This document shows, one piece after another, positions 1 through 8,412 of a DNA stretch of 64,000 nucleotides (position 1 is its first letter; every line of letters starts with the position of its first letter). The stretch comes from Clostridiaceae bacterium. Lineage in GTDB: Bacteria > Bacillota > Clostridia > Lachnospirales > Lachnospiraceae. A program made the translations under genes and the position numbers. Where the stretch lies: the NCBI GenBank assembly GCA_902362725.1, contig CABIXM010000003.1:1-64000 (forward strand), in the 5' to 3' direction. The notes below the pieces were generated by a model that did not search any database, was not told where the DNA came from, and saw only the letters and a program-made list of their open reading frames with translations.

Positions 1-1
1 T

Positions 2-451
2 TTAAAGAAAGGAGAGTCCACTCAAAGAGCGAATATACAGAAACAAAAACTCAAGGTACAGAAACTTCATCATAAAATAGACGATATCCGTACGGACTAT
101 ATCAACAAAACAATCGCAGAGATAGTGAAAACCAAACCATCTTATATAACGATTGAAGATTTAAACGTATCAGGAATGATGAAGAACAAACATCTATCAA
201 AGGCAGTTGCTTCGCAGAAGTTTTATGAATTTAGAACGAAACTTCAAGCTAAATGCAAGGAAAGCGGAATTGAACTTCGTGTAGTAGACAGATGGTATCC
301 ATCATCTAAAACTTGTCACTGTTGCGGAGCTATCAGGAAAGACTTAAAACTTTCAGACAGAATCTTCCGATGTGACTGTGGTTATATCGAAGACAGAGAT
401 TTCAATGCTGCACTTAATCTGAGAGATGCTACGACTTACGAAGTTGCATAA
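2..451 (+). CDS. tnpB: TnpB RNA-guided nuclease (IS200/IS605 or IS607 type), 3' part only
   Basis: The frame is open from the window edge, so only the C-terminal 149 residues are visible. The visible part carries RuvC-II (ITIEDLNVSG, with the catalytic Glu), a zinc ribbon (CHCCGA followed by CDCG) and RuvC-III (DRDFNAALNL, with the catalytic Asp). This is the usual C-terminal architecture of active TnpB proteins, which are transposon-encoded nucleases guided by an RNA from the element's 3' end. The protein ends at YEVA, a normal end for this family. Nothing in the visible part suggests inactivation; the N-terminal half and the first RuvC Asp lie outside the window. Contrast this with the TnpB homologue at 53372, which has lost catalytic residues. 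Confidence 0.9.
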   Translation, partial: LKKGESTQRANIQKQKLKVQKLHHKIDDIRTDYINKTIAEIVKTKPSYITIEDLNVSGMMKNKHLSKAVASQKFYEFRTKLQAKCKESGIELRVVDRWYPSSKTCHCCGAIRKDLKLSDRIFRCDCGYIEDRDFNAALNLRDATTYEVA

Positions 452-640
452 ATAAAGGCAAACGTAGGTATGTACCGAAGGCTATTTCGGGAATTAACGA
501 CTGTGGAGTGTACAAGAACTTGTGAGTAGATATGATTTTGGTCAATCCAAAGCATACACGATGAAACAGTAAGTAAAACTTGTGAGAGTTTACATTATCT
601 CGATGTGAGTATATTTACATACATTTTGAGTGGCAGGAAC
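452..640 (+). mobile_element. Right end of the TnpB element with candidate omega-RNA region
   Basis: This stretch follows the TnpB stop and has no credible gene. In TnpB elements the guide (omega) RNA is made from the 3' end of the gene and the element's right end, so this is the expected place. A short imperfect hairpin (GTAAAAC...AGTTTAC) lies near 571-593. The reading VPKAISGINDCGVYKNL at 472-522 in another frame resembles C-terminal tails of some TnpB proteins, so a frameshift at the TnpB end is also possible. The exact end of the element cannot be fixed because no empty site is available. Confidence 0.5.
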
Positions 641-644
641 TGAC

Positions 645-1145
645 ATGAAGAGTATCAAACCGGAAGAATTAGAGAAAAATGTATTTCATATGATCGGTAA
701 GGAGTGGTTGCTGGTCACCGCCGAGAAGGAGGGCAAGGTGAACACCATGACCGCTTCCTGGGGCGGCCTGGGCGTCATGTGGGGCAAAAATGTGGCCTAC
801 ATTGTGCTGCGTCCCCAGCGCTACACCAAGGAATTCGTGGACGCGGGGGAGACCTTTTCCCTGTCCGTACTGGACGAGGAGTACCGCAAGACCCTGAATT
901 ATCTGGGAACTGTGTCCGGACGGGATGAGGACAAGATCGCGAAAGCGGGATTGACGGTAGAGCATGAGGGAGAGACTCCTTATTTTGGCGAAGCCAATAC
1001 GGTACTGGTGTGCAGAAAGCTGTACGCTCAGAACTACGATCCGGCCTGCTTCATCGACAAGTCCTGCGATGAAAAATGTTATCCGGACAAGGATTATCAC
1101 ACCATGTATATTGCAGAGGTGGAGAAGGTTCTGGTCAGAGAATAA
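645..1145 (+). CDS. Flavin reductase-like (FMN-binding split-barrel) protein
   Basis: The product is 166 aa. The N-terminal half (KEWLLVTAEKEGKVNTMTASWGGLGVMWGKN, split here: residues about 19-49) matches flavin-reductase-like domain proteins, which bind FMN in a split beta-barrel and are often small NAD(P)H:flavin oxidoreductases. A cysteine-rich stretch (CFIDKSCDEKCYP) lies near residues 136-148. ATG 645 is preferred because AGGAA lies just upstream; a GTG at 630 would add five residues. The insertion sequence ends only a few bases before the gene, so its native promoter may have been displaced. It is monocistronic, with a strong terminator at 1171. Substrate and physiological role are unknown. 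Confidence 0.8.
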   Translation: MKSIKPEELEKNVFHMIGKEWLLVTAEKEGKVNTMTASWGGLGVMWGKNVAYIVLRPQRYTKEFVDAGETFSLSVLDEEYRKTLNYLGTVSGRDEDKIAKAGLTVEHEGETPYFGEANTVLVCRKLYAQNYDPACFIDKSCDEKCYPDKDYHTMYIAEVEKVLVRE

Positions 1146-1170
1146 AAAAGTGAATCTGGAATCAGACGTG

Positions 1171-1216
1171 AAAATGGCGGCCTTGCGGGAGAAATCCTGC
1201 GGAGCCGCCATTTTTT
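1171..1216 (+). terminator. Intrinsic terminator after flavin reductase gene
   Basis: AAAATGGCGGC (1171-1181) pairs with GCCGCCATTTT (1204-1214). The stem continues inward to a GAAA loop and is followed by a run of six T. Confidence 0.9.
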
Positions 1217-1493
1217 GACTGCGAAAATATTGTAAAACATTTGCTGCGCAATGAAAAATAAAGACTGAAAATTGCGTGGAAAATCAAAGGTTTTGTGAAA
1301 AAAATATATAAAGTAAGACTTTACGAAATGGATTTTATACAATGTGTCGGATAAAAAATGCCGTTTCCCATAGAAAAACAGAAAAGAAATGGAAAAGAAC
1401 AGGTAAAGTTTCTGCGAAAAGTGCGAAAGATAGCGGAAAAGCAGAAAAAAGCAAGTTCGTGAAAAGAATATCAATATTCAACAAAGTGTATGA

Positions 1494-1522
1494 TTGCTGA
1501 TTTTGAAAGAGAACACTATAAT
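1494..1522 (+). promoter_or_regulatory. SigA-type promoter of fhs
   Basis: TTGCTG, a 17-nt spacer and a perfect TATAAT lie about 110 nt upstream of fhs. The rest of 1217-1634 is AT-rich and holds no gene that I can support. The leader contains a small hairpin (TCGGCC/GGGCCGA) just before the AAAGGAGAA ribosome binding site. Confidence 0.75.
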
Positions 1523-1634
1523 AGGACACATAGTAGATAAGAGATACGAATGAATCACTTGTTAAATTATCTACAAAAAAACCACAGACGTCGGCCGCAG
1601 AAGGGCCGATAACTATGAAAGGAGAAGTTTTACA

Positions 1635-3326
1635 ATGGGATTCAAAACTGACATCGAAATCGCACAGGAAACAGAGATGCTGCCGATTACTGACATCGCG
1701 GCAAAGGCAGGTATCGACGACAAATATCTGGAGCAGTACGGAAAGTACAAAGCAAAAATTGACTACAACCTGCTGAAGGAGAAACCGGCTGAAAACGGCA
1801 AGCTGATTCTGGTAACTGCTATCAACCCGACTCCGGCAGGAGAAGGAAAAACTACCACATCCGTAGGCCTGGCAGACGGTATGCAGAAGATTGGCAAGAA
1901 GGTTATGGTAGCCCTTCGTGAGCCGTCCCTGGGACCGGTATTCGGCGTAAAGGGCGGAGCAGCAGGCGGCGGATACGCACAGGTAGTTCCGATGGAGGAT
2001 ATCAACCTTCACTTCACCGGCGACTTCCACGCAATCGGCGCAGCGAACAACCTGCTGGCAGCGATGATTGACAACCACATCTTCCAGGGCAACGCTCTGA
2101 ACATCGACCCGAGAAAGATTACCTGGAGAAGATGCGTAGATATGAATGACCGTCAGCTGCGTAACGTAGTAGACGGACTTGGCGGAAAGACCAACGGTAT
2201 GCCGAGAGAGGACGGCTACGATATCACTGTAGCATCCGAGATTATGGCTGTTCTGTGTCTGGCTAAGGACATCACAGACCTGAAGGAAAGACTTGCAAGA
2301 ATTATCATCGGATATACATACGGAAAGGTTTCCGAGCAGAAGCCGGTTACCGCTGGCGATCTGAACGCACAGGGCGCTATGGCAGCTCTTCTGAAGGACG
2401 CTCTGAAGCCGAACCTGGTACAGACTCTGGAGCATGTACCGGCTATCGTACACGGTGGACCGTTCGCAAACATCGCTCACGGCTGCAACTCCGTAACCGC
2501 TACCAAGATGTGCCTGAACCTGGCTGATTACACCATCACAGAGGCAGGCTTCGGCGCTGACCTGGGTGCTGAGAAGTTCCTGGATATCAAGTGCCGTATG
2601 GCAGGACTGAAGCCGAACGCAGTTGTTATCGTAGCGACTGTACGTGCTCTGAAGTACAACGGCGGCGTTCCGAAGGCAGACCTGAACAATGAGAACCTGG
2701 AGGCTCTGGAGGCTGGTCTTCCGAACCTGCTGAAGCACGTAAGCAACATCACCAACGTATACAAGCTTCCCTGCGTAGTTGCTATCAATGCATTCCCGAC
2801 CGATACCAAGGCAGAGCTTGACCTGGTAGAGAAGAAGTGTAAGGAGCTTGGCGTAAACGTGGTTCTGTCCGAAGTATGGGCAAAGGGCGGCGAAGGCGGA
2901 GTTGCTCTGGCAGAAGAAGTTGTTCGTCTCTGCGAGCAGCCGAACGATCAGTTCACCTTCTCCTATGAACTTGAGGGAACCAGCATTGAGGATAAGCTGA
3001 ATGCTATCGTAACCAAGATTTACGGTGGTAAGAGAGTCGTTCTGACAGCAAACGCTCAGAAGCAGGCAAAGCAGCTCGAGGCTATGGGCTTTGGCAACTG
3101 CCCGATCTGTGTAGCTAAGACACAGTATAGCCTGACTGACGACCAGACCAAGCTGGGCGCTCCGAAGGACTTCGAGGTAACCGTTCGTAACCTGAAGATT
3201 TCCGCGGGCGCAGGCTTCATCGTAGCCCTGACCGGCGAAATCATGACCATGCCTGGTCTGCCGAAGGTACCGGCTGCCGAGAGAATCGATGTAGACGAGA
3301 ACGGCAAGATCAGCGGACTGTTCTAA
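1635..3326 (+). CDS. fhs: Formate--tetrahydrofolate ligase (10-formyl-THF synthetase)
   Basis: The product is 563 aa, the usual size for the monofunctional bacterial enzyme. It joins formate to tetrahydrofolate using ATP, giving 10-formyl-THF in the methyl branch of the Wood-Ljungdahl pathway or for C1 supply. The nucleotide-binding motif [12 protein letters not shown] is at residues 65-76. The downstream stretch [20 protein letters not shown] is also typical of the family. A good ribosome binding site (AAAGGAGAA) precedes the ATG. The next genes, fchA and folD, carry out the following two steps, although fchA appears to have its own promoter. Presence of fhs alone does not prove acetogenesis. 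Confidence 0.97.
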   Translation: MGFKTDIEIAQETEMLPITDIAAKAGIDDKYLEQYGKYKAKIDYNLLKEKPAENGKLILVTAINPTPAGEGKTTTSVGLADGMQKIGKKVMVALREPSLGPVFGVKGGAAGGGYAQVVPMEDINLHFTGDFHAIGAANNLLAAMIDNHIFQGNALNIDPRKITWRRCVDMNDRQLRNVVDGLGGKTNGMPREDGYDITVASEIMAVLCLAKDITDLKERLARIIIGYTYGKVSEQKPVTAGDLNAQGAMAALLKDALKPNLVQTLEHVPAIVHGGPFANIAHGCNSVTATKMCLNLADYTITEAGFGADLGAEKFLDIKCRMAGLKPNAVVIVATVRALKYNGGVPKADLNNENLEALEAGLPNLLKHVSNITNVYKLPCVVAINAFPTDTKAELDLVEKKCKELGVNVVLSEVWAKGGEGGVALAEEVVRLCEQPNDQFTFSYELEGTSIEDKLNAIVTKIYGGKRVVLTANAQKQAKQLEAMGFGNCPICVAKTQYSLTDDQTKLGAPKDFEVTVRNLKISAGAGFIVALTGEIMTMPGLPKVPAAERIDVDENGKISGLF

Positions 3327-3426
3327 GAAAATCCGGATTGCATCCGTATTTCCTCAGATGCTCCGCAGGAAACGCTTGAACAGCGTTTCTATAGAATAGC
3401 TACCCATTATAAACCTAAATAAATAG

Positions 3427-3464
3427 ACACAAGGGAAGGACCATTTGGCCCTTCCCACTTGTGT
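3427..3464 (+). terminator. Long hairpin between fhs and fchA overlapping a promoter
   Basis: ACACAAG plus GGAAGG (3427-3439) pairs with CCTTCC plus CTTGTGT (to 3464) around a short loop. There is no clean T-run after it. The right arm overlaps the likely -35 of the fchA promoter, so the structure may separate fhs transcripts from fchA transcripts. Confidence 0.55.
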
Positions 3465-3487
3465 GCATAGGGAAACAATGATATAAT
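3459..3487 (+). promoter_or_regulatory. Candidate promoter of fchA-folD
   Basis: TTGTGT, 17 nt and a perfect TATAAT. The -35 element is poor and is embedded in the hairpin arm at 3450-3464. Confidence 0.5.
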
Positions 3488-3523
3488 AAAAAAATAGTAT
3501 TTTGATACATAAAGGAGAACGAT

Positions 3524-4153
3524 ATGGGATTTTCAACCAGCAGATGTGATGAATTTGTAGAGGTACTGGCTTCCAAAGCTCCCGTTCCGGGCGGCGGCGG
3601 AGCATCCGCACTAGTAGGCGCAGTGGGAACTGCCCTGGGCAACATGGTAGGCAGCCTGACCGTCGGAAAAAAGAAGTACGCAGACGTAGAGGAAGAGATG
3701 TACGCGCTGAAAGAGAAGGCAACCGCTCTTCAGAATGATTTCCTTCGTCTGATTGAGAGAGACGCAGAGGTTTTCGAGCCCCTGGCCAAGGCTTACGGCA
3801 TGCCCCGCGAGACCGAGGAGGAGAAGGCTGAGAAGGCGCGCGTCATGGCGATCGTCCTGAAGGACGCCTGCTCTGTACCCATGGAGATCATGGAGAAGTG
3901 CTGTGAGGCGCTGGATCTTATCGTTGAATTTGCGGCAAAGGGTTCAGCCCTGGCCATCAGCGACGCAGGCGTAGGCGCTGCATTCTGTAAGGCAGCCCTG
4001 GAGGGAGCTTCCCTGAACGTATTCATCAATACCAAGTCCATGGCGGACAAGGAGTACGCGGCAGAGCTGAATGCAAAGGCAGACGCTATGCTGGAGAAGT
4101 ACACCAAGATTGCGGACGACATTTTCGCAAGTGTCACAGCAAGACTGAGATAA
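3524..4153 (+). CDS. fchA: Methenyl-THF cyclohydrolase / formiminotransferase-cyclodeaminase-like protein
   Basis: The product is 209 aa and matches the cyclodeaminase/cyclohydrolase family (FchA-type). Family features seen are the N-terminal VLASKAPVPGGGGASALVGA stretch (residues about 13-32), which binds folate, and an otherwise alpha-helical protein. It probably interconverts 10-formyl-THF and 5,10-methenyl-THF. Its position between fhs and folD is the classical acetogen/clostridial C1 arrangement and supports that role over histidine degradation. An AAAGGAG ribosome binding site precedes the ATG. Confidence 0.92.
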   Translation: MGFSTSRCDEFVEVLASKAPVPGGGGASALVGAVGTALGNMVGSLTVGKKKYADVEEEMYALKEKATALQNDFLRLIERDAEVFEPLAKAYGMPRETEEEKAEKARVMAIVLKDACSVPMEIMEKCCEALDLIVEFAAKGSALAISDAGVGAAFCKAALEGASLNVFINTKSMADKEYAAELNAKADAMLEKYTKIADDIFASVTARLR

Positions 4154-4176
4154 AATAAAAGGAAGGAATAGGAAAA

Positions 4177-5028
4177 ATGGCAAAGCAGTTATTAGGAAAA
4201 GAAGTAACAGCAGCACTGAACGAGCGCATCAAAGCAGATGTGGCAGCACTGAAAGAAAAGGGCATCAACCCGACTCTCGGAATCATCCGTGTGGGCGAGA
4301 ACGAGAGCGATATCTCCTATGAGAGAGGCGCAACCAAGCGTTGTGAGACTCTGGGTGTGGCATGCGAGAAGATTCTGCTTCCGGCAGACGCTACCCAGGA
4401 GCAGGTTCTGGCAGCTGTAGATAAGGTCAACAAGGATGACAACATTCACGGTGTCCTGCTGTTCCGTCCGCTCCCGAAGCATCTGAACCAGACTGAGATT
4501 GAGAATGCCCTTGACCCGGCTAAGGACGTAGACTGTATGACCGACGGTTCCATGTCCGGCGTATTTACCGGCAAGGCAGTAGGCTTCCCGCCCTGCACAC
4601 CGCAGGCGTGCATGGAGATTCTGGATCATTACGGAATCGACTGCACCGGCAAGAAGGCTGTTGTTATCGGACGTTCCCTGGTAGTTGGTAAGCCGGCTGC
4701 CATGATGCTGATCAAGAAGAACGCGACCGTAACCGTATGCCATACCAAGACTGTAGATATGCCCAGCGTAGCGCGCGAGGCAGATATCCTGATCGTGGCA
4801 GCAGGCCGTGCAGGCGTTGTAACCAAGGATTATGTGGCTCCGGGCCAGACTGTCATTGACGTGGGAATCAATGTAAATGCAGAAGGCAAGCTTTGCGGCG
4901 ATGTGGCTTACGCAGAGGTAGAGCCCATCGTAGACGCCATCACCCCGGTACCGGGCGGCGTAGGAAGCGTAACTACTTCCGTGCTGGTTGGACATGTGGT
5001 AGAGGCAGCTAAGAGAAAATATATGTAA
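4177..5028 (+). CDS. folD: Bifunctional methylene-THF dehydrogenase / methenyl-THF cyclohydrolase
   Basis: The product is 283 aa, normal for FolD, which reduces methenyl-THF to methylene-THF with NAD(P)H and hydrolyses methenyl-THF. Visible family blocks are the PCTPQACMEILDHYGID segment near residue 139, the Rossmann motif VVIGRSLVVGKPAAMML (about 161-177) and the C-terminal TPVPGGVGSVTTSVL (about 255-269). The substrate-side catalytic region reads SYERGATKR where many FolD proteins have SYVxxKxK, so the usual catalytic Lys-containing loop looks altered; having a separate FchA cyclohydrolase next door might allow this. It lies 23 nt downstream of fchA, so it is very probably co-transcribed, and a strong terminator follows. 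Confidence 0.93.
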   Translation: MAKQLLGKEVTAALNERIKADVAALKEKGINPTLGIIRVGENESDISYERGATKRCETLGVACEKILLPADATQEQVLAAVDKVNKDDNIHGVLLFRPLPKHLNQTEIENALDPAKDVDCMTDGSMSGVFTGKAVGFPPCTPQACMEILDHYGIDCTGKKAVVIGRSLVVGKPAAMMLIKKNATVTVCHTKTVDMPSVAREADILIVAAGRAGVVTKDYVAPGQTVIDVGINVNAEGKLCGDVAYAEVEPIVDAITPVPGGVGSVTTSVLVGHVVEAAKRKYM

Positions 5029-5057
5029 ATAAGACAGCTTGGAAAGCTGCGTGAAAG

Positions 5058-5101
5058 GACAGCCCGGGCGGGGTAAAAATTCCGCTTTGGGCTGTCTTTT
5101 A
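5058..5101 (+). terminator. Intrinsic terminator after folD
   Basis: GACAGCCC (from 5058) pairs with GGGCTGTC (to 5097) with an inner CGG/CCG pair, followed by TTTT. It closes the fhs-fchA-folD cluster. Confidence 0.88.
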
Positions 5102-5169
5102 TTGACTTTTTCTCTGGGGTCTCGTACACTATGTATGATGAAACGAAAGAGAGGGAGGCATTTCCACCT

Positions 5170-6705
5170 ATGAAGCTAAGTACTGCCATTCTGGCGGATA
5201 AATTAAAGTCTAAATTCGGCCTGCAGAATAAAAAGGCCCTGTCCGACAAGCTGCATCTGGAGCAGGTCTTGTTTTACGACGGTAGCGATGAAATGCAGCC
5301 AGACAAAATCTATATCTACAGCCAGAAGCCGGGGGCCGGGGAAATGCTGGTAGTGCCAGAGCAGGCGGTTCTGTTCTGTATCGGTAAAGTGCCGACCCGG
5401 AATACAGAGAACGACGGACAGGTCTTTCAGGTCATCGATGAGACCTCGCCCTTTGTGCTTTTTAATGAGATTCAGCGGATCTTTGATTACTATGATCGGT
5501 GGGAGAAGCGGTTGCAGGAGCTGACGCAGCAGGCGGACACGATACAGGAGCTTCTGGACGAGAGTTTCCGTATCTTCCTGAATCCCATTGTGGTAAGCTC
5601 GGCAGATTACTTTGTCATTGGTTATTCCAGTGTCATCGACACCCGGGAGGAGCTTTCCAGTCTGGTGGATCTGGATTCCGTCATCCAGTCCAGCGACGAG
5701 TACCGGAATGGTCGACGCATCCTGAACCAGCGGAAGAAGAGGGGCGCCTACTACCTGCCGGAATATATCACCGGGGCGAGAACCCTCCGTGTCAATCTGT
5801 TCGAGAACGATCAGTTCATTTACCAGGTCATGATGGTAGAGAGCTTAAGCCGCTTCAAGTCTTATGACGGCGCGCTTCTGGAATATCTGTCCGCTTATAT
5901 TCAGATGGCGCTGACCCGCCTGATTGATTCCCGGGTAGAGATCGGCCACCGGCTGGACCGCATCTTATCCGACATTCTGTCGAATCCTGGACGGGTTAAT
6001 CGGAGCGCGGAAAAATGGTTCTCCGAATTCGGGTGGCTTGCGACTCACCGCTATTTCTGCATCAGCCTGAAGGTCAACTCCCTGGATTGGGCGAACATGA
6101 CCGTCCGTTTTATCTGTAAGCACATGGAAAGCATGATGGGAAAAAATGGAAGCTGCGCCTTTCAGTATAAAAATAACATCGCCATTTTCGTAAACCTGAC
6201 TCTGCTGGAAACCGGAACCGAGGAGGTCCTGGAAAAAATGGTGAATTTCCTGAAAGATACCTTCTTGAAGGCCGGGGTCAGCAATGAATTTACGGGCTTC
6301 CATGAGATAGACGCCTATTATCGGCAGGCCGTGGCGGCTCTAGACGTGGGCTGCCGGAGAAAACCCTACCGGTGGATTTACCGCTTCGACGAGGTGGCTT
6401 TGGATTATGTGCTGGAGCGAAGCAGCGCGGAGCTTCCGGTGCGGCTGGTCTGCTCCGACAAGATTCTGAAATTGCAGGCCTACGACGAGGAACATCACAC
6501 AGATTATTATCACACCTTGAAGACCTACGTGGAGAGCCAGCTGAACGCGGTGCAGACTGCCAAAAAACTGTTTATCCATCGAAGCACCTTTTTATACCGG
6601 ATGGAAAAGATCGAGGAGCTGGTGAAGCTGGATTTGAATGATTACGATGCGCTTCTCTATGTGATGATGACCTTCCGGATTCTGGAGCAGGAAGAACAGA
6701 CATAA
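5170..6705 (+). CDS. PucR-family transcriptional regulator
   Basis: The protein is about 511 aa. The C-terminal domain (LKTYVESQLNAVQTAKKLFIHRSTFLYRMEKIEELVKLDL, split across residues about 446-485) is the PucR-type helix-turn-helix, in which 'HRST..YR..KI' is diagnostic. The central part resembles the GGDEF-like region of CdaR/PucR proteins. PucR members commonly respond to purine or other nitrogen compounds, and a purine permease lies two genes downstream, but the regulated gene is not shown. ATG 5170 (MKLSTAILADKL) is preferred because it follows AGGGAGG, although the spacing is long; an upstream ATG at 5131 would add 13 residues. The gene ends in a hairpin that overlaps the spoIVA ribosome binding site. 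Confidence 0.85.
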   Translation: MKLSTAILADKLKSKFGLQNKKALSDKLHLEQVLFYDGSDEMQPDKIYIYSQKPGAGEMLVVPEQAVLFCIGKVPTRNTENDGQVFQVIDETSPFVLFNEIQRIFDYYDRWEKRLQELTQQADTIQELLDESFRIFLNPIVVSSADYFVIGYSSVIDTREELSSLVDLDSVIQSSDEYRNGRRILNQRKKRGAYYLPEYITGARTLRVNLFENDQFIYQVMMVESLSRFKSYDGALLEYLSAYIQMALTRLIDSRVEIGHRLDRILSDILSNPGRVNRSAEKWFSEFGWLATHRYFCISLKVNSLDWANMTVRFICKHMESMMGKNGSCAFQYKNNIAIFVNLTLLETGTEEVLEKMVNFLKDTFLKAGVSNEFTGFHEIDAYYRQAVAALDVGCRRKPYRWIYRFDEVALDYVLERSSAELPVRLVCSDKILKLQAYDEEHHTDYYHTLKTYVESQLNAVQTAKKLFIHRSTFLYRMEKIEELVKLDLNDYDALLYVMMTFRILEQEEQT

Positions 6706-6725
6706 GAAACAGAATAGAAGAAACG

Positions 6726-6769
6726 CCCCTTGCATATATTTTAACAGCATATATGGAAGGGGTATTTTT
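6726..6769 (+). terminator. Terminator-like hairpin containing the spoIVA ribosome binding site
   Basis: CCCCTTGCATATAT (6726-6739) pairs with ATATATGGAAGGGG (6749-6762), one mismatch in 14, followed by TATTTTT. The right arm GGAAGGGG is also the only ribosome binding site for spoIVA at 6770. A possible SigE-like -10 (CATATATT, 6733-6740) lies inside the left arm, with GAATA about 15 nt upstream of it. Confidence 0.7.
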
Positions 6770-8251
6770 ATGGACAAAAGTTCCGAATATAACCTGTATC
6801 AGGACATCCGAACCCGGACGGGAGGCGAGATTTATCTGGGGGTGGTGGGGCCGGTGCGGACCGGGAAATCCACCTTTATCAAGCACTTTATGGATTTGTG
6901 CGTGCTGCCGGGGATCACGGATGAGCATGAGCGAATCAGGACCCGGGATGAGCTGCCCCAGTCGGCGGCGGGCAAGACAATTATGACCACGGAGCCCAAA
7001 TTTATCCCCAAGGAAGCGGCCACAGTGCAGATTTCCGAGGATGTGGAAATGAAGCTTCGGATGATCGACTGCGTGGGCTTTCTGGTACCCGGAAGCGAGG
7101 GGCATATCGAGGACGGGGCCGAACGGATGGTGAAGACGCCCTGGATGGAGGCGGAAATTCCATTTTCCGAGGCGGCGGAAATAGGGACCAGGAAGGTGAT
7201 TACCGAGCATGCCACCGTGGGGATTGTGGTGACCTGCGACGGATCCTTCGGGGATATTCCCCGGGCCAATTACATAGAGGCGGAGGAGCGGACTGTGGAG
7301 GAGCTGAAAGGTCTTGGGAAGCCTTTTCTGATTCTGCTGAACTCGGAAAAGCCCTACAGCGGACCTGTGATCTCGGAGGCAGGGGCCATGCAGGAGAAAT
7401 ACGGCGTGGCAGTGCTGCCGGTGAACTGCCAGCAGCTTAAAAAAGAGGATGTGACGAAGATTCTGACTCAGCTTCTCTATGAATTTCCGTTGGTGCGCCT
7501 GGAGTTTTTCGCTCCCCGCTGGACGGAAATGCTGCCGGTGGAGCATAAGATCAAGCAGGATATGCTGGCCCGGATCCGGGAGCTGGCGGAGCGCCTGAAT
7601 ACCATCCGGGATGTGCGGCAGGAAAATCTGGCCTTCGACAGTACCTACGTGGAACGGGCTGTGCTTAAGGAGGTGCGGATGGACAGCGGCAGCGCCCGGG
7701 TGCAGTTTGAAGTGGATGAGAAATATTATTATGAGCTCCTAAGCGAACTGACCGGCAGCGATATTCCCGGCGAATACGAGCTGATTGCCCTGATCCGGGA
7801 GATGTCCCGAATGAAGCAGGAGTATGAGAAGGCCGAAGCGGCGCTGGCTTCCGTGCGGCAAAAAGGCTACGGCGTCATGCTGCCGGAGAAGGCGGACATT
7901 ACCCTGGAGGAGCCGGAGCTCATTCATCAGGGCAGCAAGTACGGCGTCAAAATCCGCTCGGTAGCTCCCAGCATTCACCTGATCCGGGCGAATATCGAGA
8001 CCGAGATTGCCCCTATCGTGGGAAATGAGTCCCAGGCTCAGGATTTGATGACCTATCTGAAGGACAGCGCGGGGAGCGGGGAAGGGATCTGGACCACCAA
8101 TATCTTCGGAAAATCCGTGGAGGAGCTGGTGGAGGACGGTATCCGCAGCAAGATTTACCAGATCGGGGATGAGAGCCAGGTGAAGCTTCAGGATACCATG
8201 CAGAAGATCGTGAACGAGAGTACCGGCGGGCTGGTGTGTATCATTATTTAA
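6770..8251 (+). CDS. spoIVA: Stage IV sporulation protein A (spore coat basement ATPase)
   Basis: The product is 493 aa, almost exactly the Bacillus SpoIVA length. SpoIVA is an ATPase made in the mother cell that polymerises on the forespore surface as the base of the coat. The Walker A motif GPVRTGKST is at residues 27-35. The TIMTTEPKFIPKEAA block (about 65-79) and C-terminal SxxGLVCIII are characteristic. In Bacillus the gene is transcribed by SigE; a weak SigE-like element is seen upstream, overlapping the hairpin at 6726. This gene shows that the organism makes, or recently made, endospores. Confidence 0.97.
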   Translation: MDKSSEYNLYQDIRTRTGGEIYLGVVGPVRTGKSTFIKHFMDLCVLPGITDEHERIRTRDELPQSAAGKTIMTTEPKFIPKEAATVQISEDVEMKLRMIDCVGFLVPGSEGHIEDGAERMVKTPWMEAEIPFSEAAEIGTRKVITEHATVGIVVTCDGSFGDIPRANYIEAEERTVEELKGLGKPFLILLNSEKPYSGPVISEAGAMQEKYGVAVLPVNCQQLKKEDVTKILTQLLYEFPLVRLEFFAPRWTEMLPVEHKIKQDMLARIRELAERLNTIRDVRQENLAFDSTYVERAVLKEVRMDSGSARVQFEVDEKYYYELLSELTGSDIPGEYELIALIREMSRMKQEYEKAEAALASVRQKGYGVMLPEKADITLEEPELIHQGSKYGVKIRSVAPSIHLIRANIETEIAPIVGNESQAQDLMTYLKDSAGSGEGIWTTNIFGKSVEELVEDGIRSKIYQIGDESQVKLQDTMQKIVNESTGGLVCIII

Positions 8252-8412
8252 AAGAGGAAAAATATGGAAGATCGGGATCTTCAGGGCGGAGATTCCGGTC
8301 TTTTTGTGCCGGATAGCGCCTCATAAACAAGAAAACCGTTTACCTCCGTCCGCATTTATGCTACACTATTGACTGTGTTCTTTGTACACTACAAGTTAAT
8401 AGGAGGGAAGTA

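Noticed and set aside
8252-8412. Purine riboswitch before the purine permease, and likewise before purF
   Set aside because: The conserved loop-loop and junction sequences of the purine aptamer are not visible in either leader.
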